A stretch of DNA of 64,000 bases from Sorghum bicolor (lineage: Eukaryota; Streptophyta; Magnoliopsida; Poales; Poaceae). The notes below the pieces were generated by a model, which did no database searches, had not been told where the DNA came from, and saw only the letters and a list, made by a program, of their open reading frames with translations. The stretch is from the NCBI RefSeq assembly GCF_000003195.3, contig NC_012871.2, forward strand, positions 60,255,802-60,319,801. The letters run 5' to 3'. Both the position numbers and the translations under genes were made by a program. Below, one piece after another: positions 1 to 11,844 of this stretch. The first letter of the stretch is position 1. Each line of letters starts with the position of its first letter.

Positions 1-1003
1 AGGAGAACGACGAGGGCGCGGCGCGCAACCTTGGTATACCTTGGATACCTCGGTCGTCGGAACGGTCCTCGGGTACGGGCGATGCCTGTCGAACCCGCGA
101 ATTGGTCCTGGATAGTGCAATACGGTGATCTGTAGCTCACTTGATCAGTGAGTGTGGTTTGTGTGGGGAATACCTCGCCAGCTGGTTAGAAATCGATTCG
201 AATCGCCATCGCTCCTGGATAGTGAGCACTTGACATGAGCCCTGTCCTCGTAGTAAGGACTATGGAACACTTGGGTTATAAAGATAAATGGTTTCATGAC
301 TGCTATGATGAGGTACCATCATATTACTATACTTGCTTGTAATAGTGCAGGTGCAAACCTAGATGATAGGTAATGATACTTTTAACTTGAGCCAATTAAA
401 AGAAGAAAGACTTATGTAGGTTATGATAGTAACATCCGGCGGTTTTGCAAAGTGGTTGTCAAGCTACCCCACTATATAGCCTTCATGATCCTTGATGAGT
501 CTTTATTTTAAGTTTATGACGGGTAAGTCTAGCTGAGTACATTCTCGTACTCAGGGTTCTACTCCCATGTTGTTTTGCAGATGGTCAAATGTACTATGGT
601 TATTGCATTCTCTGTCTGTACCCAGCCATGGGTGATGACTAGACCAAGGGCGATGGTCACTCCGTCTTTTCTTCTGCTTTTGTGGGAATGACCGAACTAT
701 GGCACTGTATCAGACTAAGCGTGTGTGTTGTATTTTCGAACTATGAAGCTTCCGCTACTTGAAGAACTTGGTTTGTAATAACTTTAAGAACTCCGATGTA
801 TTTTATGAATGTTGTAATCCGGATGTATTTGTGAATGGCGACCGCTAAACTTATTACGATCTTGGCTGTTGTGCGATATGTGGTTTGAAATCCTTCGAGA
901 TTTCACGGACTACCGGGATTATATGGGCTTAAGCGTGATGGTTTGACTATGCAAATGGTCACTGTTATGCTTAATCTCTTATAATTTGGTCGGTTCTGTT
1001 ACA
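1..1003 (+). mobile_element. LTR fragment (Ty3/gypsy-like), 3' end
   Basis: The stretch has the composition and phrasing of grass gypsy LTRs: GC-rich start, a segment with CGTACTC motifs near 545-570, and a terminal block ending GGTTCTGTTACA at 1003, i.e. the CA end expected of a plus-strand LTR. No Met-type primer site follows, so this is a 3' LTR or a solo LTR whose left part lies outside the window. It has no coding potential. The exact right boundary is inferred from the terminal motif only; no target duplication could be tested. Confidence 0.5.
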
Positions 1004-1205
1004 GTGAGGTCGACCCTGCAATTTCCCTCATTGATCTTGCTGCTCTTGTACACCATGTCCATTTCTATGATCTATCATATGGTGTAGATTATCACCAAAG
1101 TGGAATTGGAGATGTCCTGTTGATCGCAGACCAAATCGCCTCCCCCATCATCGATGAAGGCTGCCGCTAAATTCATCTCGAACTACAGCTAACCCCAATG
1201 TGAGG

Positions 1206-2830
1206 ACCCCCATCATAATCTCTATTTTGTATACATGTTCCTTGCTGTAAATTGTGGACCACCATTCCTGTAAGATCATGTTTTGGTGAGGTTTCCTAGG
1301 GATACTCTATGCTGTCCCTCTGTCCAAAAACTTTGCTGCCCGTTACCGTTCACATTTCTAGTGATCCAGGCCTCCGGTCATTAAACCCTTTGACCACAAT
1401 ATAACTCTTGATGTTGTACACACCTCCCCAAATCAGTTGGGTCATAGGACCAACAATGCCGGATTTGATATCGTTGTGCTTGCTGCCCCTGCATCTTTGC
1501 AGCAGCACCATTACTAATTGGCATGCATGTTCCAGGCAATACACCATTCCGTTTGTAAAATTCCTTTGAACCACATATGTTTCATATCCTTGAGCATTTC
1601 TCAACAAAATTTCATGGCCATAGAGCTCAATACGAAAGAGATATAAATTTTCTTGTGCACGATATCTCTGCTGTCCCGCAGCAGAGTTCCTGCCGGTTAA
1701 CATGCGTATTCTCGATGTTCCATCATTCCAGTGACTGTGTTCTTCGACCACAATGTATCTTATATTGTTGCACACATCTCTGAGAAATTCCATGACCATA
1801 GGATTCAAGATAAAAGAGAAATGTTTCTATCTTGTGCTTACTGTCCCTGCTATTTCAACAGTGTTGTGCCTCTGTTTGGTAGTGATGTTCCCCATAATAC
1901 ATTAGTCAAATCACCAAACCATTCATACAGCATGTGTGTCCTATCCTTGCACATGCCTCTGCAAAGTTTCATGGCTATAGGATCAAATATTCAAGAGATA
2001 TGATCCTATCTTTTGCTCACTGTCCCTGAAGCCCCGCAGCAAGAGTTCCTACTAATTGGCATGTGCATTCCCATTGTTCAGTCACTCCAGTGACCATGTC
2101 CTTCAACCAAAATGTGTCTCATATCCTTGCACATGTCTCTGAGAAGTTTTGTGGCCACAGAATCAAAGACAAACCATGTATCATTCTTTTAGTGCTCGCT
2201 GTCCCTGCTTCCCCTGCAGCCGTGCTGCGGCCGATTGGCGAGTGTGTTGCCGAAAATCCACTACTCCATTTGTCAAATCCTATTACCCACCTGTGTATAA
2301 AAACTTGCACATGCCTCTTCAAGTTGGTCTGTCCATAGGTGCCACGATTGTCGTGATATAGTGGTCACAGTAACTGCTACAGCTGCTGTCCAGCAGACAG
2401 CAGTGCAAGTCCTTTTGCAGTCATGTTTTCCCGGTCCTCCAATACTTAGAATAACTTGTTCTTTTGCCATAATATACTCCATACAGTCCATGACAAGCCC
2501 ACAAAAATGATCTCAATTTGGTTCTGCTAAGACCATGTTCCTTGTAATCATAACCACCACTGTCCGCCACTGGGTTTGCTCCACCGGTGTGCAAATCGTC
2601 ATCATCGTGCTTTCCTTTTATGTAACATTTTATCAGTGCAGCCACTAGTCATAATATGTTCCATATATCCTCTTCACAAATTTATAGTCATCAACAAATT
2701 ATCTATAGATCCTTGTGCTCCATAAATCTTCCAGCCATGTTCATCATGTTTATTCATTCCTATCATTTATCAAACCTTCCAACTTCTACCTTTGAACTTC
2801 CATGCCTCTTTAAACCATAGCTTTGTTTAG
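1206..2830. repeat. Degenerate ~180-bp tandem array
   Basis: At least eight or nine diverged units follow one another with starts near 1206, 1385, 1563, 1740, 1918, 2099, 2279, 2458 and 2638, so the period is 177-181 bp. Shared landmarks are an ACCACAATRT-like start, CATATCCTTGCACATGYCTCTG about 20 bases later, and GCTGTCCCTGC followed by a CTACTAATTGGCATG-like block. Units at 1563 and 1918 end with CCAGTGACC-like sequence, whereas those at 1385, 1740 and 2099 end with TTGTCAAATC-like sequence, suggesting a ~358-bp dimer. Short ORFs here are accidental. It does not match my memory of the maize 180-bp knob repeat. Confidence 0.72.
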
Positions 2831-2999
2831 TTGTTTTTGCGCTCAAACATTTGTAGTTGCAAGTTCTACGTGTTTAAAACCTTTTATCATATTTTGTAAT
2901 GCTTGATGTATTGTTTTTAGGTTTCTTTTATGGTGCTTGTACCGGTTGATTGCTAACGTTAGAAGAGGATCTCTACAAGGATGATCAAGAAGTTGGATA

Positions 3000-4280
3000 G
3001 CAAGAATTTGGAAGGCAAGTGTAACGTGAGTTCCCTTGTTACCTAATAACTATTTAATAATCTCTTCATGTGCATGTGTCTAATATGATAAACCCCTAAG
3101 GACTTTACCTAGAACCTTTGTTATCCTGAATCCCTTGTTACCTTGGGTTATGCACATGGGTAGTTCTGCTTAGTCTGCAATCACCAAACTGTATAATGTT
3201 AATCTTGACTAATGGATTATGTAATCAATTATAAAATGATTCTTTTTAGCAACATGGACAGAAGGGGGCTAGAGCATTGGGCCTTTTTGGGTGCTCTAGT
3301 CTGCCCTCCGTAAGGACTGAATCTTAAAGCGGCCACCCAGGATTTACCGTACAGCCATGAGAGCTACATGGCTCTAGCTTTAGCTCAGTAAACTGAACTT
3401 CTCTAACTTGTTAGTGGTTACCGAAAGGCGCAAGAGGGGGGTGCCTCGTGGTGTATAGTTGTTTTCCTACCTTGGTGTGTACAGTGCCGCGACCACATGT
3501 GCCTCTTGGAGGAGGACATCTATGCACACTTGCCATTGAAACATCGCGGCTACTAACTTGTTAGGGGGACTTTCGAAAGGCTTCATAGTGAACCCTGCCG
3601 ACTTACCTTGGAAGTGGGTCAAGAGGCTGATCACCTCGGGCATATGGGTAATACGACTCATGGTGAAAGTGTACAAGCTCTGCAGAGTGTTTTAAAACTG
3701 ATATATCAGCCGTGCTCACGGACACGAGCGGCCTGGATCCTTTTTGAGATAGATGGTTCAATGGATGGTTTGGGTTGATTATTAATCTTGATGATAATTA
3801 TTATACTTCTCACCTTGGGAGCTTAAGCATAACCTAGCAACATAGGTCTAATAATTAAATATGACCAACTAAAAATGCTTATCGCAGTCAAACCAAGTCA
3901 AGCCTTTTGAGCCTTGCATCCCCTCATGTTATACTTGTTGAGTATGGTGCGCTCACACTTGCTTTACATTCAACAATCAAAAACCCCGGATGGGTACCAG
4001 ATGGTGATACAAAGGCGGAGTTCCCTGAGATGTTCCAGGAGTACTAGGCGAGTGTACCCCCAGTCAACCGTCCCTGTGGAAAATGGAGACCCAAAGTGAA
4101 GATTAGGATTAGTTTCCGCTATGCTTTGTAATAGATGTAAGCCTTGTTGTAACTATGTTTCGATATATAATAAAGCATTGTTCTTGATATTCTCCATATT
4201 TGTCGCTATATGTGTCGTGTGGACATCCTGGGCACACATATAGTTAGCGCTTGGTCTTCTTTAGAAAACCGGGTGCGACA
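3000..4280 (+). mobile_element. LTR 3' portion (Tekay/Del-like), related to the LTRs at 8908 and 18124
   Basis: The plus strand ends CCGGGTGCGACA at 4280, a typical LTR terminus. The block about 3410-3735 aligns with the reverse complement of 9468-9800 in the chromovirus LTR: both carry the gene-like phrase CTTCATAGTG.ACCCTGCC, CATATGGG.AA.ACGACTCA, CTCTGCAGAG and then CACGAGCGGCC. No primer site follows 4280, so this is a 3' or solo LTR. The left end is not certain; a TGTGAGGACCCCC at 1199 could be the start, which would place the 180-bp array inside the LTR, but no purine tract precedes it. Confidence 0.6.
3678..3721 (+). repeat. Three-palindrome LTR cassette, copy A
   Basis: Three short inverted repeats follow one another: CTCTGCAGAG (3678-3687), CTGATATATCAG (3698-3709, perfect) and CCGTG-CT-CACGG (3710-3721). 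The same order occurs in the chromovirus LTRs with changed but still complementary arms. Confidence 0.75.
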
Positions 4281-4282
4281 TA

Positions 4283-4495
4283 TCACAAACAACATTCTAT
4301 CCTAGTCAAGCATGCAATGAGGGAGGGTTTTTGGCAATTATCAACATCACATTACAAAGGTCATAGGCAGATATCTCGCACTAGAAATCACCTAAGCTGT
4401 TAGAGACAAAGCTACATCTATGAGAACCTAGCATTGCTAAGGCTTTTTGGTATTTGGGTCAATAGATTAGGAGATGTGGAGTTCTCTTGTTTAAG
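4283..4495 (+). repeat. Diverged repeat, also present at 8391-8590
   Basis: The segment beginning ATCACAAACAACATTC matches 8391-8590 in the same orientation over about 200 bp with scattered substitutions and small gaps (for example AGGCTTTTTGGTATTT and CAATAGATTAGGAGATG in both). It abuts the LTR ending at 4280. It is probably non-coding internal sequence of an old gypsy family present twice. Confidence 0.65.
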
Positions 4496-5821
4496 CTTAT
4501 CGCACTAAATCCAAAGAAGTCTTATATCTTCATTCAACTACACTACCTTTGAAGCTAGCTTTTTAGAAGTCTTCTTTAGAACCTCTAGCCCAAGAAGAAC
4601 TTTTGCCATCTAACTTTCAATCAATTTATTCAACATCTTTTTGATCTCATCATAATGAGGAGAAGCTTTGTACCGCTCCTTCACTACCATGACAAGATCC
4701 TTCCATAATTTCTCTTATGGTAGCATGAGTAGCCTCTTTGCCCAACATGGCTTCATCTTTAGTGGATCTATACCAATACTTACATGGGTGATAGTGGTTC
4801 TTGTGATGAATATTGGTATTTCTTAACATCTACATAAGTTAATCCACAAGTGTATGAAATTATTGTTGAAGCTTTCACCCAAAAGTATTCAAGGTAATGT
4901 ATTTCCTCATAGAATGAAGGTATTTTCTTCTAGAGTTGATCCAATGACAACACAAGGAGGTAAAGTTGGTAATGGTAGAGATGGATTCTAATGGCATAAC
5001 ATTTATGGTTAGGTAAACTTTACTCCTACTCACTTACTTCGAGCACCGGCTTATACCTGGTCTGACAGGTATCGGCATATGGCTCTATGTCATGCCCACA
5101 AGTGGGGGAGTACAAGGGATGGACAGGGGTGTCACCACCTTCCGCTTACCCCTCAACCATATGCCACAAGGCTAATGAAGGTAGTAGCCTATAGTCTAGA
5201 CACCATGTCTACGCTATTGACTACTACTCTAGTGTGATAGGGTTACCCATCTAGTAGGGCCCTTCTACTAGAGCATTCATCACAAGATGAATGAAGAGCC
5301 CACAAACAAGTAAGAATATTGCTTAACTAATCAAAAGACTTAGTACCATAAGAAACTCGGATACTTAGTAAATATTTTGTCGAGGTACAAGTGTTCGTTG
5401 AGGTACAAGGTGGGGAGTCACCAACAAGTTTGGCATTTCCCCAAGCTTTCCCTCACATCTCTTCTCTACTCAACTTAGAAAGCTACTAGGGCCTAAGCCC
5501 TTTAGAGTGGAGCTCTAGCTCAAGTGTGGTGCTCTTGCCTTGGTGTGGTGTGTGTCAAGAGATAGAGTGAGGCCCTATATTTAAATAGGAGGTGGAGGAG
5601 GGAATGTCCAAGGAATATTCTCTCTATGAATGTCCAAAACTGACCTCATACCAACAAACAGGTTCAAAGAATCAAGTAGTGCACCCTACAACTGACCTGC
5701 ACGTGCATTGATGGAATCATCGAAGAAAAATGGGTCTGAGACGTGGCAGCACAGGTGTGCTCGCACCCCTGGCATGTCTGCCCCCCACCGAGCCTAAATG
5801 GGTTCAATTTTGGTGGTCGTG
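4496..5821. other. Intergenic/retrotransposon-derived, no gene recognised
   Basis: No open frame of note. The block around 5030-5330 has the character of a grass gypsy LTR or leader, but I could not set borders. Confidence 0.4.
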
Positions 5822-7446
5822 TGTTGACACTTCTTAACGCAATTACTAAAAATAGACTTTTAGACCTATCCCTAGTAACAGCGTCAAAATTACTTTACAT
5901 TACTTAAGCTAGGTTGTCATCCCCAACATGACGTAGAAGTGCTGGTATTAAATCTATATGCTTTTCTAGGGAATAAATAAATAAAGGATCTGCAAGCATA
6001 CACATAATACCGATGTAGCATTTTAACCGGAAGTAAACCAGGTATCATTATTTATATCTTTACCTCTGGGAAGGGACTTGCAATGGATAATGAGCAATGA
6101 ACACTGCATGTAATCATGGAGATCTTAACCATATCTTTATCTATCTCTCATGCAGGGTAAGTGTCACATAAGATAAATATATGAATACGAATGATAAGTG
6201 ACATAAGATAAAGAATAACATATAGCCATATAAATATAATAATCATCTCAATAGAGTACTCTAAGTCTATAAAACTAGCATGGTATTAGGACGATCTACA
6301 AGAATAAATCCTAAGTATTCTAACTATACTGTCAAAGCATACATTGATTAGTGCAAGTACACCTAGCATCATCGCAAGAATAGGTTATATCTATGCATAG
6401 TGATATTAGCAAGAAAGATCATGAACATAGCAATCACTTCCCTGTAAAAATGGTGCTCTACAATCCTTATAATCGGGAGAAGGAATACAAATGACTCAAC
6501 AGGATTGTCACTCCCTCGATCTACCTTAAGCTCCGGACTATAAGGGGTAATCACAGATAAATATGGTCTAGGCACCTCACCTACACAATATTTACCACTT
6601 ACCCATCGATCTAATGAGTAAGTGCTATACGATCCTATGCATAAACATAATTCTAATCTAACTACACTAAGCATATAATAAAAGTAGACTAATAACAATA
6701 TAATTGAGAACATAAGCAAATAGAATAAAGTCAATTCCAATATAATCAAATAGATCAAAGTCATATTCATAGTAGCAAGAACTAATATAAATATAACAAA
6801 GAAGAATAAGAGTTTACTAAGAACTGAAGATAGACCTGGACTCCAAGATTAACTTGACTCCTTCTAGATCTATTTCTATATAGCTATGCTATAAAACTAT
6901 AGAGCTCTAATTGAGATAGTGGCTCTAAAGAGATAGATCCATTCGAGGAACCCCTCTCTGTCTAAATGAATTCTTCTATCTAAATTAGGGTTTCTAGGGG
7001 GGTCAGGCTTGTATTTATAGCCCCCTAGGAAGCACCACAACCCTTGGATCAAATCAACTTAAATGTGCGCTTAAGATTAATCCTCAAAGTCGGTGGAGGC
7101 AGGATCCATGAGGTTCACCCTCATTGGCTAAACCCTCTAGGCGGCCGCCCCTGACAAGGTGGGGCGCCCACCCCTGCCCTATGGCAGGTGGGCCTCACCT
7201 TTCAGGTTGTGTCTTCCTGAGTCTTCTAGAGTATTCCTGAGTTGACTTTTCATGTATTCTCTCTATATAAATCTGACATGTGGACCTCCTTTTGTTAATA
7301 TTCCGATAACCCCCTGCAGAAATAGACAATCACCAAAACTTATAGAATTTTGTTAGTGATAACCTCTATAGCTAGATAGTATTCTGATTTTAGTCCTTTC
7401 TCATGCTATGTTGACGGTTAAAAAGAGTATTTATCTACTGTCAACA
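5822..7446 (-). mobile_element. 3' LTR of a Ty3/gypsy element (minus strand)
   Basis: The ends are TGTTGACA at 5822 and TGTCAACA at 7446, a perfect 8-bp terminal inverted repeat. Immediately to the right lies AACTCCCCCAAGCTTA, which on the minus strand is a polypurine tract preceding TGTTGACAG. This makes the segment the 3' LTR of a minus-strand element whose internal DNA lies at higher coordinates. The left and right flanking pentamers do not match, so it is not a simple solo LTR. An Athila/Tat-type origin is suggested by the tract context but not proven. Confidence 0.7.
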
Positions 7447-7458
7447 AACTCCCCCAAG
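7447..7458 (-). other. Polypurine tract
   Basis: On the minus strand this reads AGCTTGGGGGAGTT next to the LTR start, the expected plus-strand primer site of a reverse-transcribing element. Confidence 0.6.
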
Positions 7459-8907
7459 CTTACCTTTTGCTCGTCCCTGAGCAAAGATAGACTGATGGAT
7501 CAGGAATGTTCAAACAAGGACTCTGCTTCGGATTAGAGTGAACTATTCTAACTCAAGACTTACCCATATTAACTTTCACCATGGAGCTTATAGCTATCAC
7601 TTAGGTCTTGAGAAGTTTAAAGACAGAACAGTTAAGTCGGGCACTATGCTTCTCGCTCTTTGATCAACTATCATTCCAGAGTTTTGTAAGATTTTCAAAT
7701 AAAACTCAGAGTTTCCTTGTATGATACATTCCAGTCTCTCATATGTGGTATTTTTGGATCCTCTCCAAGGCAAGTTAGTATGCCTTTTCTCTGCTCTTAG
7801 AATATGTGGTATTTTGAGGACTAAGGCATAGTTGCCTTCTCTCTCTCACCCTGCTTCTAATTGGCTTATGTGGAGCTCATAGGTGGGAAAGACAATTCAA
7901 ACCTACTTGCATGTATTGCATAGTTAAACCATCCAGAGAAACTAATTATACAATCAAGTCATATGTGCATGTGAGTGCAGTGAATGAATGATAAGAATGA
8001 ATTTACCATTTTTCTTAGAGTAAATTTCACCCACCATACAATAACTATCTAAATTTCACCCACCATACAATAACTATCTAGGTGGTTGCATATTGGTCCA
8101 ATGTCTTGTAATATGTTCAACTCAATGTAAGAAATTGGTTGTTTGGTGCATCCTGCGTCTATGACCCTAACATGCCATGGATAGTGTATTTGGCCTCACT
8201 ACATCATGAATAAGATATAGTTCTTGTATTCACATCAAAGTAGTCCACTCAACTTATGCAACCCTTCACTCAACTCAATCATATTTGCTTGAGGATGATC
8301 AAGCTCACTCAGCTTAGTCTCATCAGCATGCTAGACAACAATCCTCCGGATTAATCCAACAAAAATAGTGCCTACAACATAGAGCCATCACAAACAACAT
8401 CCTATCCTAGTCAAGCGTGCAAGGGGGAGGGTTTTTGGCAAATGTCAAGATCACACTACAAAGGTCACAAGGCGGCTACCCCATGCTAGCAATCTCCTAA
8501 GCCGCTAGAGACAAAGCCACATCTCAAATAACCAACGCCACTACTAAGGCTTTTTGGTATTTAGCTCAATAGATTAGGAGATGTTGAGTTCCAAAATTGA
8601 ATTGTTAGCCTATTGGATAAGCTCATGAAGTAGTGCAAGCCTTGGTTTTCAGACAGTTTCAGGCTCAAATTTGGTGACCAAAAGAATCTAAACACTCAAC
8701 TTTAATTTATCACCTGTTCTAGTATCTCCCATGTGTAGCCTACAATTGCTATTTACACATATAATCAAGTTTATATGTAAAGTTATGAGAACATTGACAC
8801 CAATAGCGATTTTTGGCCTACTTTAGGCTCGATTAGCACACCTCTATAGAGCGTGATGGCTAAGGCCGCCATATGCAAGCGCGGTGTGGCTGACTCTAGG
8901 GGAACCC
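7459..8907 (-). mobile_element. Internal remnant of the element with the LTR at 5822-7446
   Basis: Non-coding sequence next to the polypurine tract, containing the second copy of the 4283 repeat (8391-8590). No pol domain was seen and the matching 5' LTR is absent, so the element is truncated. The exact right limit is unknown; at 8908 it is interrupted by the chromovirus. Confidence 0.45.
8022..8079 (+). repeat. 29-bp perfect tandem duplication
   Basis: Two identical adjacent 29-bp units beginning AAATTTCACCCACC occupy 8022-8050 and 8051-8079. Confidence 0.9.
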
Positions 8908-11797
8908 TGTCACACCCAATTTCAAGGAAGAAATTGAATGCATAAACTTATGTGCGCCCAGAGATCAATCACACACATAAGTCACAAATTAAATACCATC
9001 ATCGCAGTGTTTACAACAAACGTAGTTATTACATCACAAAGTCTGGCACAACAGCGGAAATATAAATATGATATTCTAAGATAACTATCTCAGGCCCTCA
9101 CACAGGGAAGGTCGACTGGTGAAGCACAAGCCTAATAGTCCTCAGGGTAGTCCTCATAGCCACCACCATCTGTTACCCATCCGGGATTTTTATCCAAAGA
9201 AAAGAAATATACAAGCGTGAGTACATCTCGTACTCCACAAGTATAGCATGAGGATTTATGAGGCTCAAACAGGCTAAACTAGGTTCACTGCATCAGCTTT
9301 TAGTAGGTCAGTGTTTTATCATTAATTATTATAGTTTATGCTTAAGCTCCCAAATATCCCATATGATCAGTTACTAGAACCATAGTAAGTCAATAAGTCA
9401 CATTAAAGCATAATTATACATCATCATGTACCATATAGCCATCAGTAACCAGTTATTCTGTGAGTTTTCCGGGCCGCTCGTGACCGTGAGCACGGCTGTT
9501 ATAACAGTTATACACTCTGCAGAGGTTGTGCACTTTCACCGTGAGTCGTGTTGCCCATATGCCCGGGGTCCGTCGACCCCCAAACACTACCAAGGTGAGC
9601 GGGCAGGGTACACTATGAAGCCTTCCATAGGCCTATTCTAACCAGTTAGGGCCGCGAGGTTTCCTCGGCAGGCAGATGTAGAAAACCCCCCTTTCCTATG
9701 GCACATTTCCATCGCGGCTATACTCATAGAAACAGGGGCAGCCCTACACCCAAAGTGGCAAGCGCCTCTTGCGCCCTTTCGGGTAACCTCTAACGAGTTA
9801 GAAAAGGTCCTATTACTGAGCTAAAGTCAGAGCCATATGACTCTCCCGGTTGCACTGTAAGTCCCAGCTTTTGCTGACAGATAAGTCCTTACGGAGGGTC
9901 TAGGACAACCTGACCAACAGTCATTTGTACCATAGCCCTATGTTCCATTTATCATAATCATGTTTAATCAATTAACCATGGTTCCATCACTGATTTTAGA
10001 TCATATAAAATTGGAGTTAGAGCACTAGCACTTCTACCCATATGCAATAAAAACCCTTGGGAACAAGGTAATTGTCATCAACAGCTAGGATGTCCTTATA
10101 GTTTGCAATATTATACACATGCAGGGTGAAATGCTTAAAAATGAGTAGGACAACAAGGTAGGCCCATGCTATACTTGCCTTTATTCACGTACTCCTGCTG
10201 GTCCTGCTGATCCCCAAAGAGCTCCGGACTCCCGAAATACTCCTCACTGTCTGGGCTCAATCAATACATCACAATCATCACGCATACCAAGACGAACATG
10301 CAAGAGAACAATTCCTAAAGTTAGAACAGTACACCAGCAGTAAATAAATTAAATAAAAGTTTTCCAAAATCATCTACGTGCTGCTACGATCACGTCAACG
10401 CGAAATTCACGAAAAACGGACTTACGACGCGAAAGTTACGCTTTTAACGGGATTTCAACAACAATCTATGGACTTGTAATTAACTAGGAAATCTAACAGT
10501 GGTAAACCTAAACAACAGTGGTACCAACGCGAAGCTTACGAAATTACGAAACTAACGCAACTTGAACGGGTCGATTCGGAGCTATAACGAATATTTTATG
10601 GCAAAAACACTGCAGTGGCAAATCTGTAAATAAAGCATATTTAAATGAATTTTAAATAAATATAGAAATTCTGGAATTTCTCTGGCCGAGGACTGCGGCG
10701 CAAAAACATAGTTTTAGGGGGACTCTTTAGAAATTTTTCCCCCGAAGGGGTATCGGGCGTCTCTGGCCGTCCGATTAGAGATGGACGGCCAGGATTAGAT
10801 CCTGGGAAAAGAGAGGGAGAGGAGAGGGGCCGGCCGCCGGAGAGAAAGGGGACGGCGGCGGCGCTCCATGGCCGCGGCGAGCAAGGTCGCCGGCGCACTT
10901 CAAGGGGGGGGCTATGGCGCGCGGTTTTCCAAAACGAAACCACCGGGAGAGAGAGGAGGGCAAGGGGAATTCATCCCCGGCTACGACGCGGCCAGAGAAC
11001 GCCCGAGAGGCCCGCGCCATGGCCGGCCGCGACGAGCTACTCCGACAAGCATGGCCGGGGCGCTAGAAAGCCCCAATTCGCTCGGGAATTGGATGGGGAG
11101 AGAGCGGGAGGGAAGAGGAGGCTCACCAAAGCGACGAAACGCGGCGAAGAGGGCTCCAAATGGAGGAACGACGCGCGGCGGCGTTAGCTTCTTCGGCGAC
11201 AGTTTTCTTGCGCGAAAGAGAGAGGAAAACGGAGGCGAGGAGGGGGAATGGGAAGAAAGAAGGCTCGGGCGCAAGGGGGGGGTTTCTCCAACTGAAGCCG
11301 AGGCGCGGGGGAGGGAACGTGGGGGAGCGGGGCGCGGCTTGGTGGTTTTCCAACCGAGAGAGAGAAAAGAGCGGGGCGGCGGTTGGGGGAAGATGAAGCT
11401 GACAGGCGGGCCCGGCCTGTCAGCGGGGAGAGAGAGGGGAAGGGGGAGGGGGAGGCGGCTGGGCCGCGGCCCAGGAAGGAGATGGCGCGCGCGGATTTTG
11501 GGCCAAAATGGCCGAGAGAAGGGGAGAGGAGGAGAGAAAAGCTTTTTATTTTTATTTTCCAAACAAAATTTTCAAACTCTTTTCCAAATGAGTTTTTGAA
11601 CCCAATATCTTTTCTTCGAATCCACTCATCACATAAATAGATGCACCAGCATGTATGCAACAAAGTATTGGCCTAACTTATGTTTTAATTTTATTTTCTC
11701 CAAATTTATTTATTTTCCTATATTGAAAATGCTCACAAAATTATTTAGCAAAGCCAAATTCATCTATTTTGAAAAGAGTCAAATTTTGGGTGTTACA
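8908..11797 (-). repeat. 3' LTR of the chromovirus (left)
   Basis: 2,890 bp. On the plus strand it starts TGTCACACCC and ends GGGTGTTACA; in the sense direction it reads TGTAACACCC to GGGTGTGACA. A GC-rich block (about 10,780-11,510) full of short overlapping frames on both strands is non-coding. A 25-bp near-perfect palindrome centred on GGGCCC lies at 11399-11423. A TATA-like CTATTTATG occurs on the sense strand near 11633-11641, just upstream of the GC-rich block, and may be the LTR promoter. Confidence 0.95.
9484..9524 (-). repeat. Three-palindrome LTR cassette, copy B (left LTR)
   Basis: In plus coordinates: CCGTG-AG-CACGG (9484-9495), CTGTTATAACAG (9496-9507, perfect) and CTCTGCAGAG (9515-9524). 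Read on the sense strand the order equals copy A at 3678. The matching copy in the right LTR is at 18700-18740. Confidence 0.75.
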
Positions 11798-11812
11798 ATT
11801 CTACCCCCCTTA
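11798..11812 (-). other. Polypurine tract of the chromovirus
   Basis: Sense strand TAAGGGGGGTAGAAT directly precedes the 3' LTR start TGTAACACCC. It is the expected plus-strand primer. Confidence 0.85.
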
Positions 11813-11817
11813 AGAAT

Positions 11818-11835
11818 AATCTCGTCCTCGAGATT
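11818..11835 (-). other. 18-bp inverted repeat upstream of the polypurine tract
   Basis: AATCTCG-TCCT-CGAGATT in plus coordinates, lying between the pol stop codon and the polypurine tract. The same structure with another loop occurs in the LARD-like element at 58713-58730, at nearly the same distance from the LTR. Confidence 0.7.
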
Positions 11836-11844
11836 GGGTGATGC

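Noticed and set aside
1206..2830. Maize-type 180-bp knob satellite
   Set aside because: Only the period agrees; the sequence does not resemble the knob monomer as I remember it.
6369..6770. 133-residue minus-strand hydrophobic frame
   Set aside because: It lies wholly inside the LTR 5822-7446 and consists of AT-rich codons; it is a chance frame.
10641..11663. Long overlapping frames on both strands, repeated at 19857-20878
   Set aside because: They lie in the GC-rich part of the chromovirus LTRs; composition is low-complexity Arg/Gly/Pro and the frames shift with a homopolymer indel between the two LTRs.
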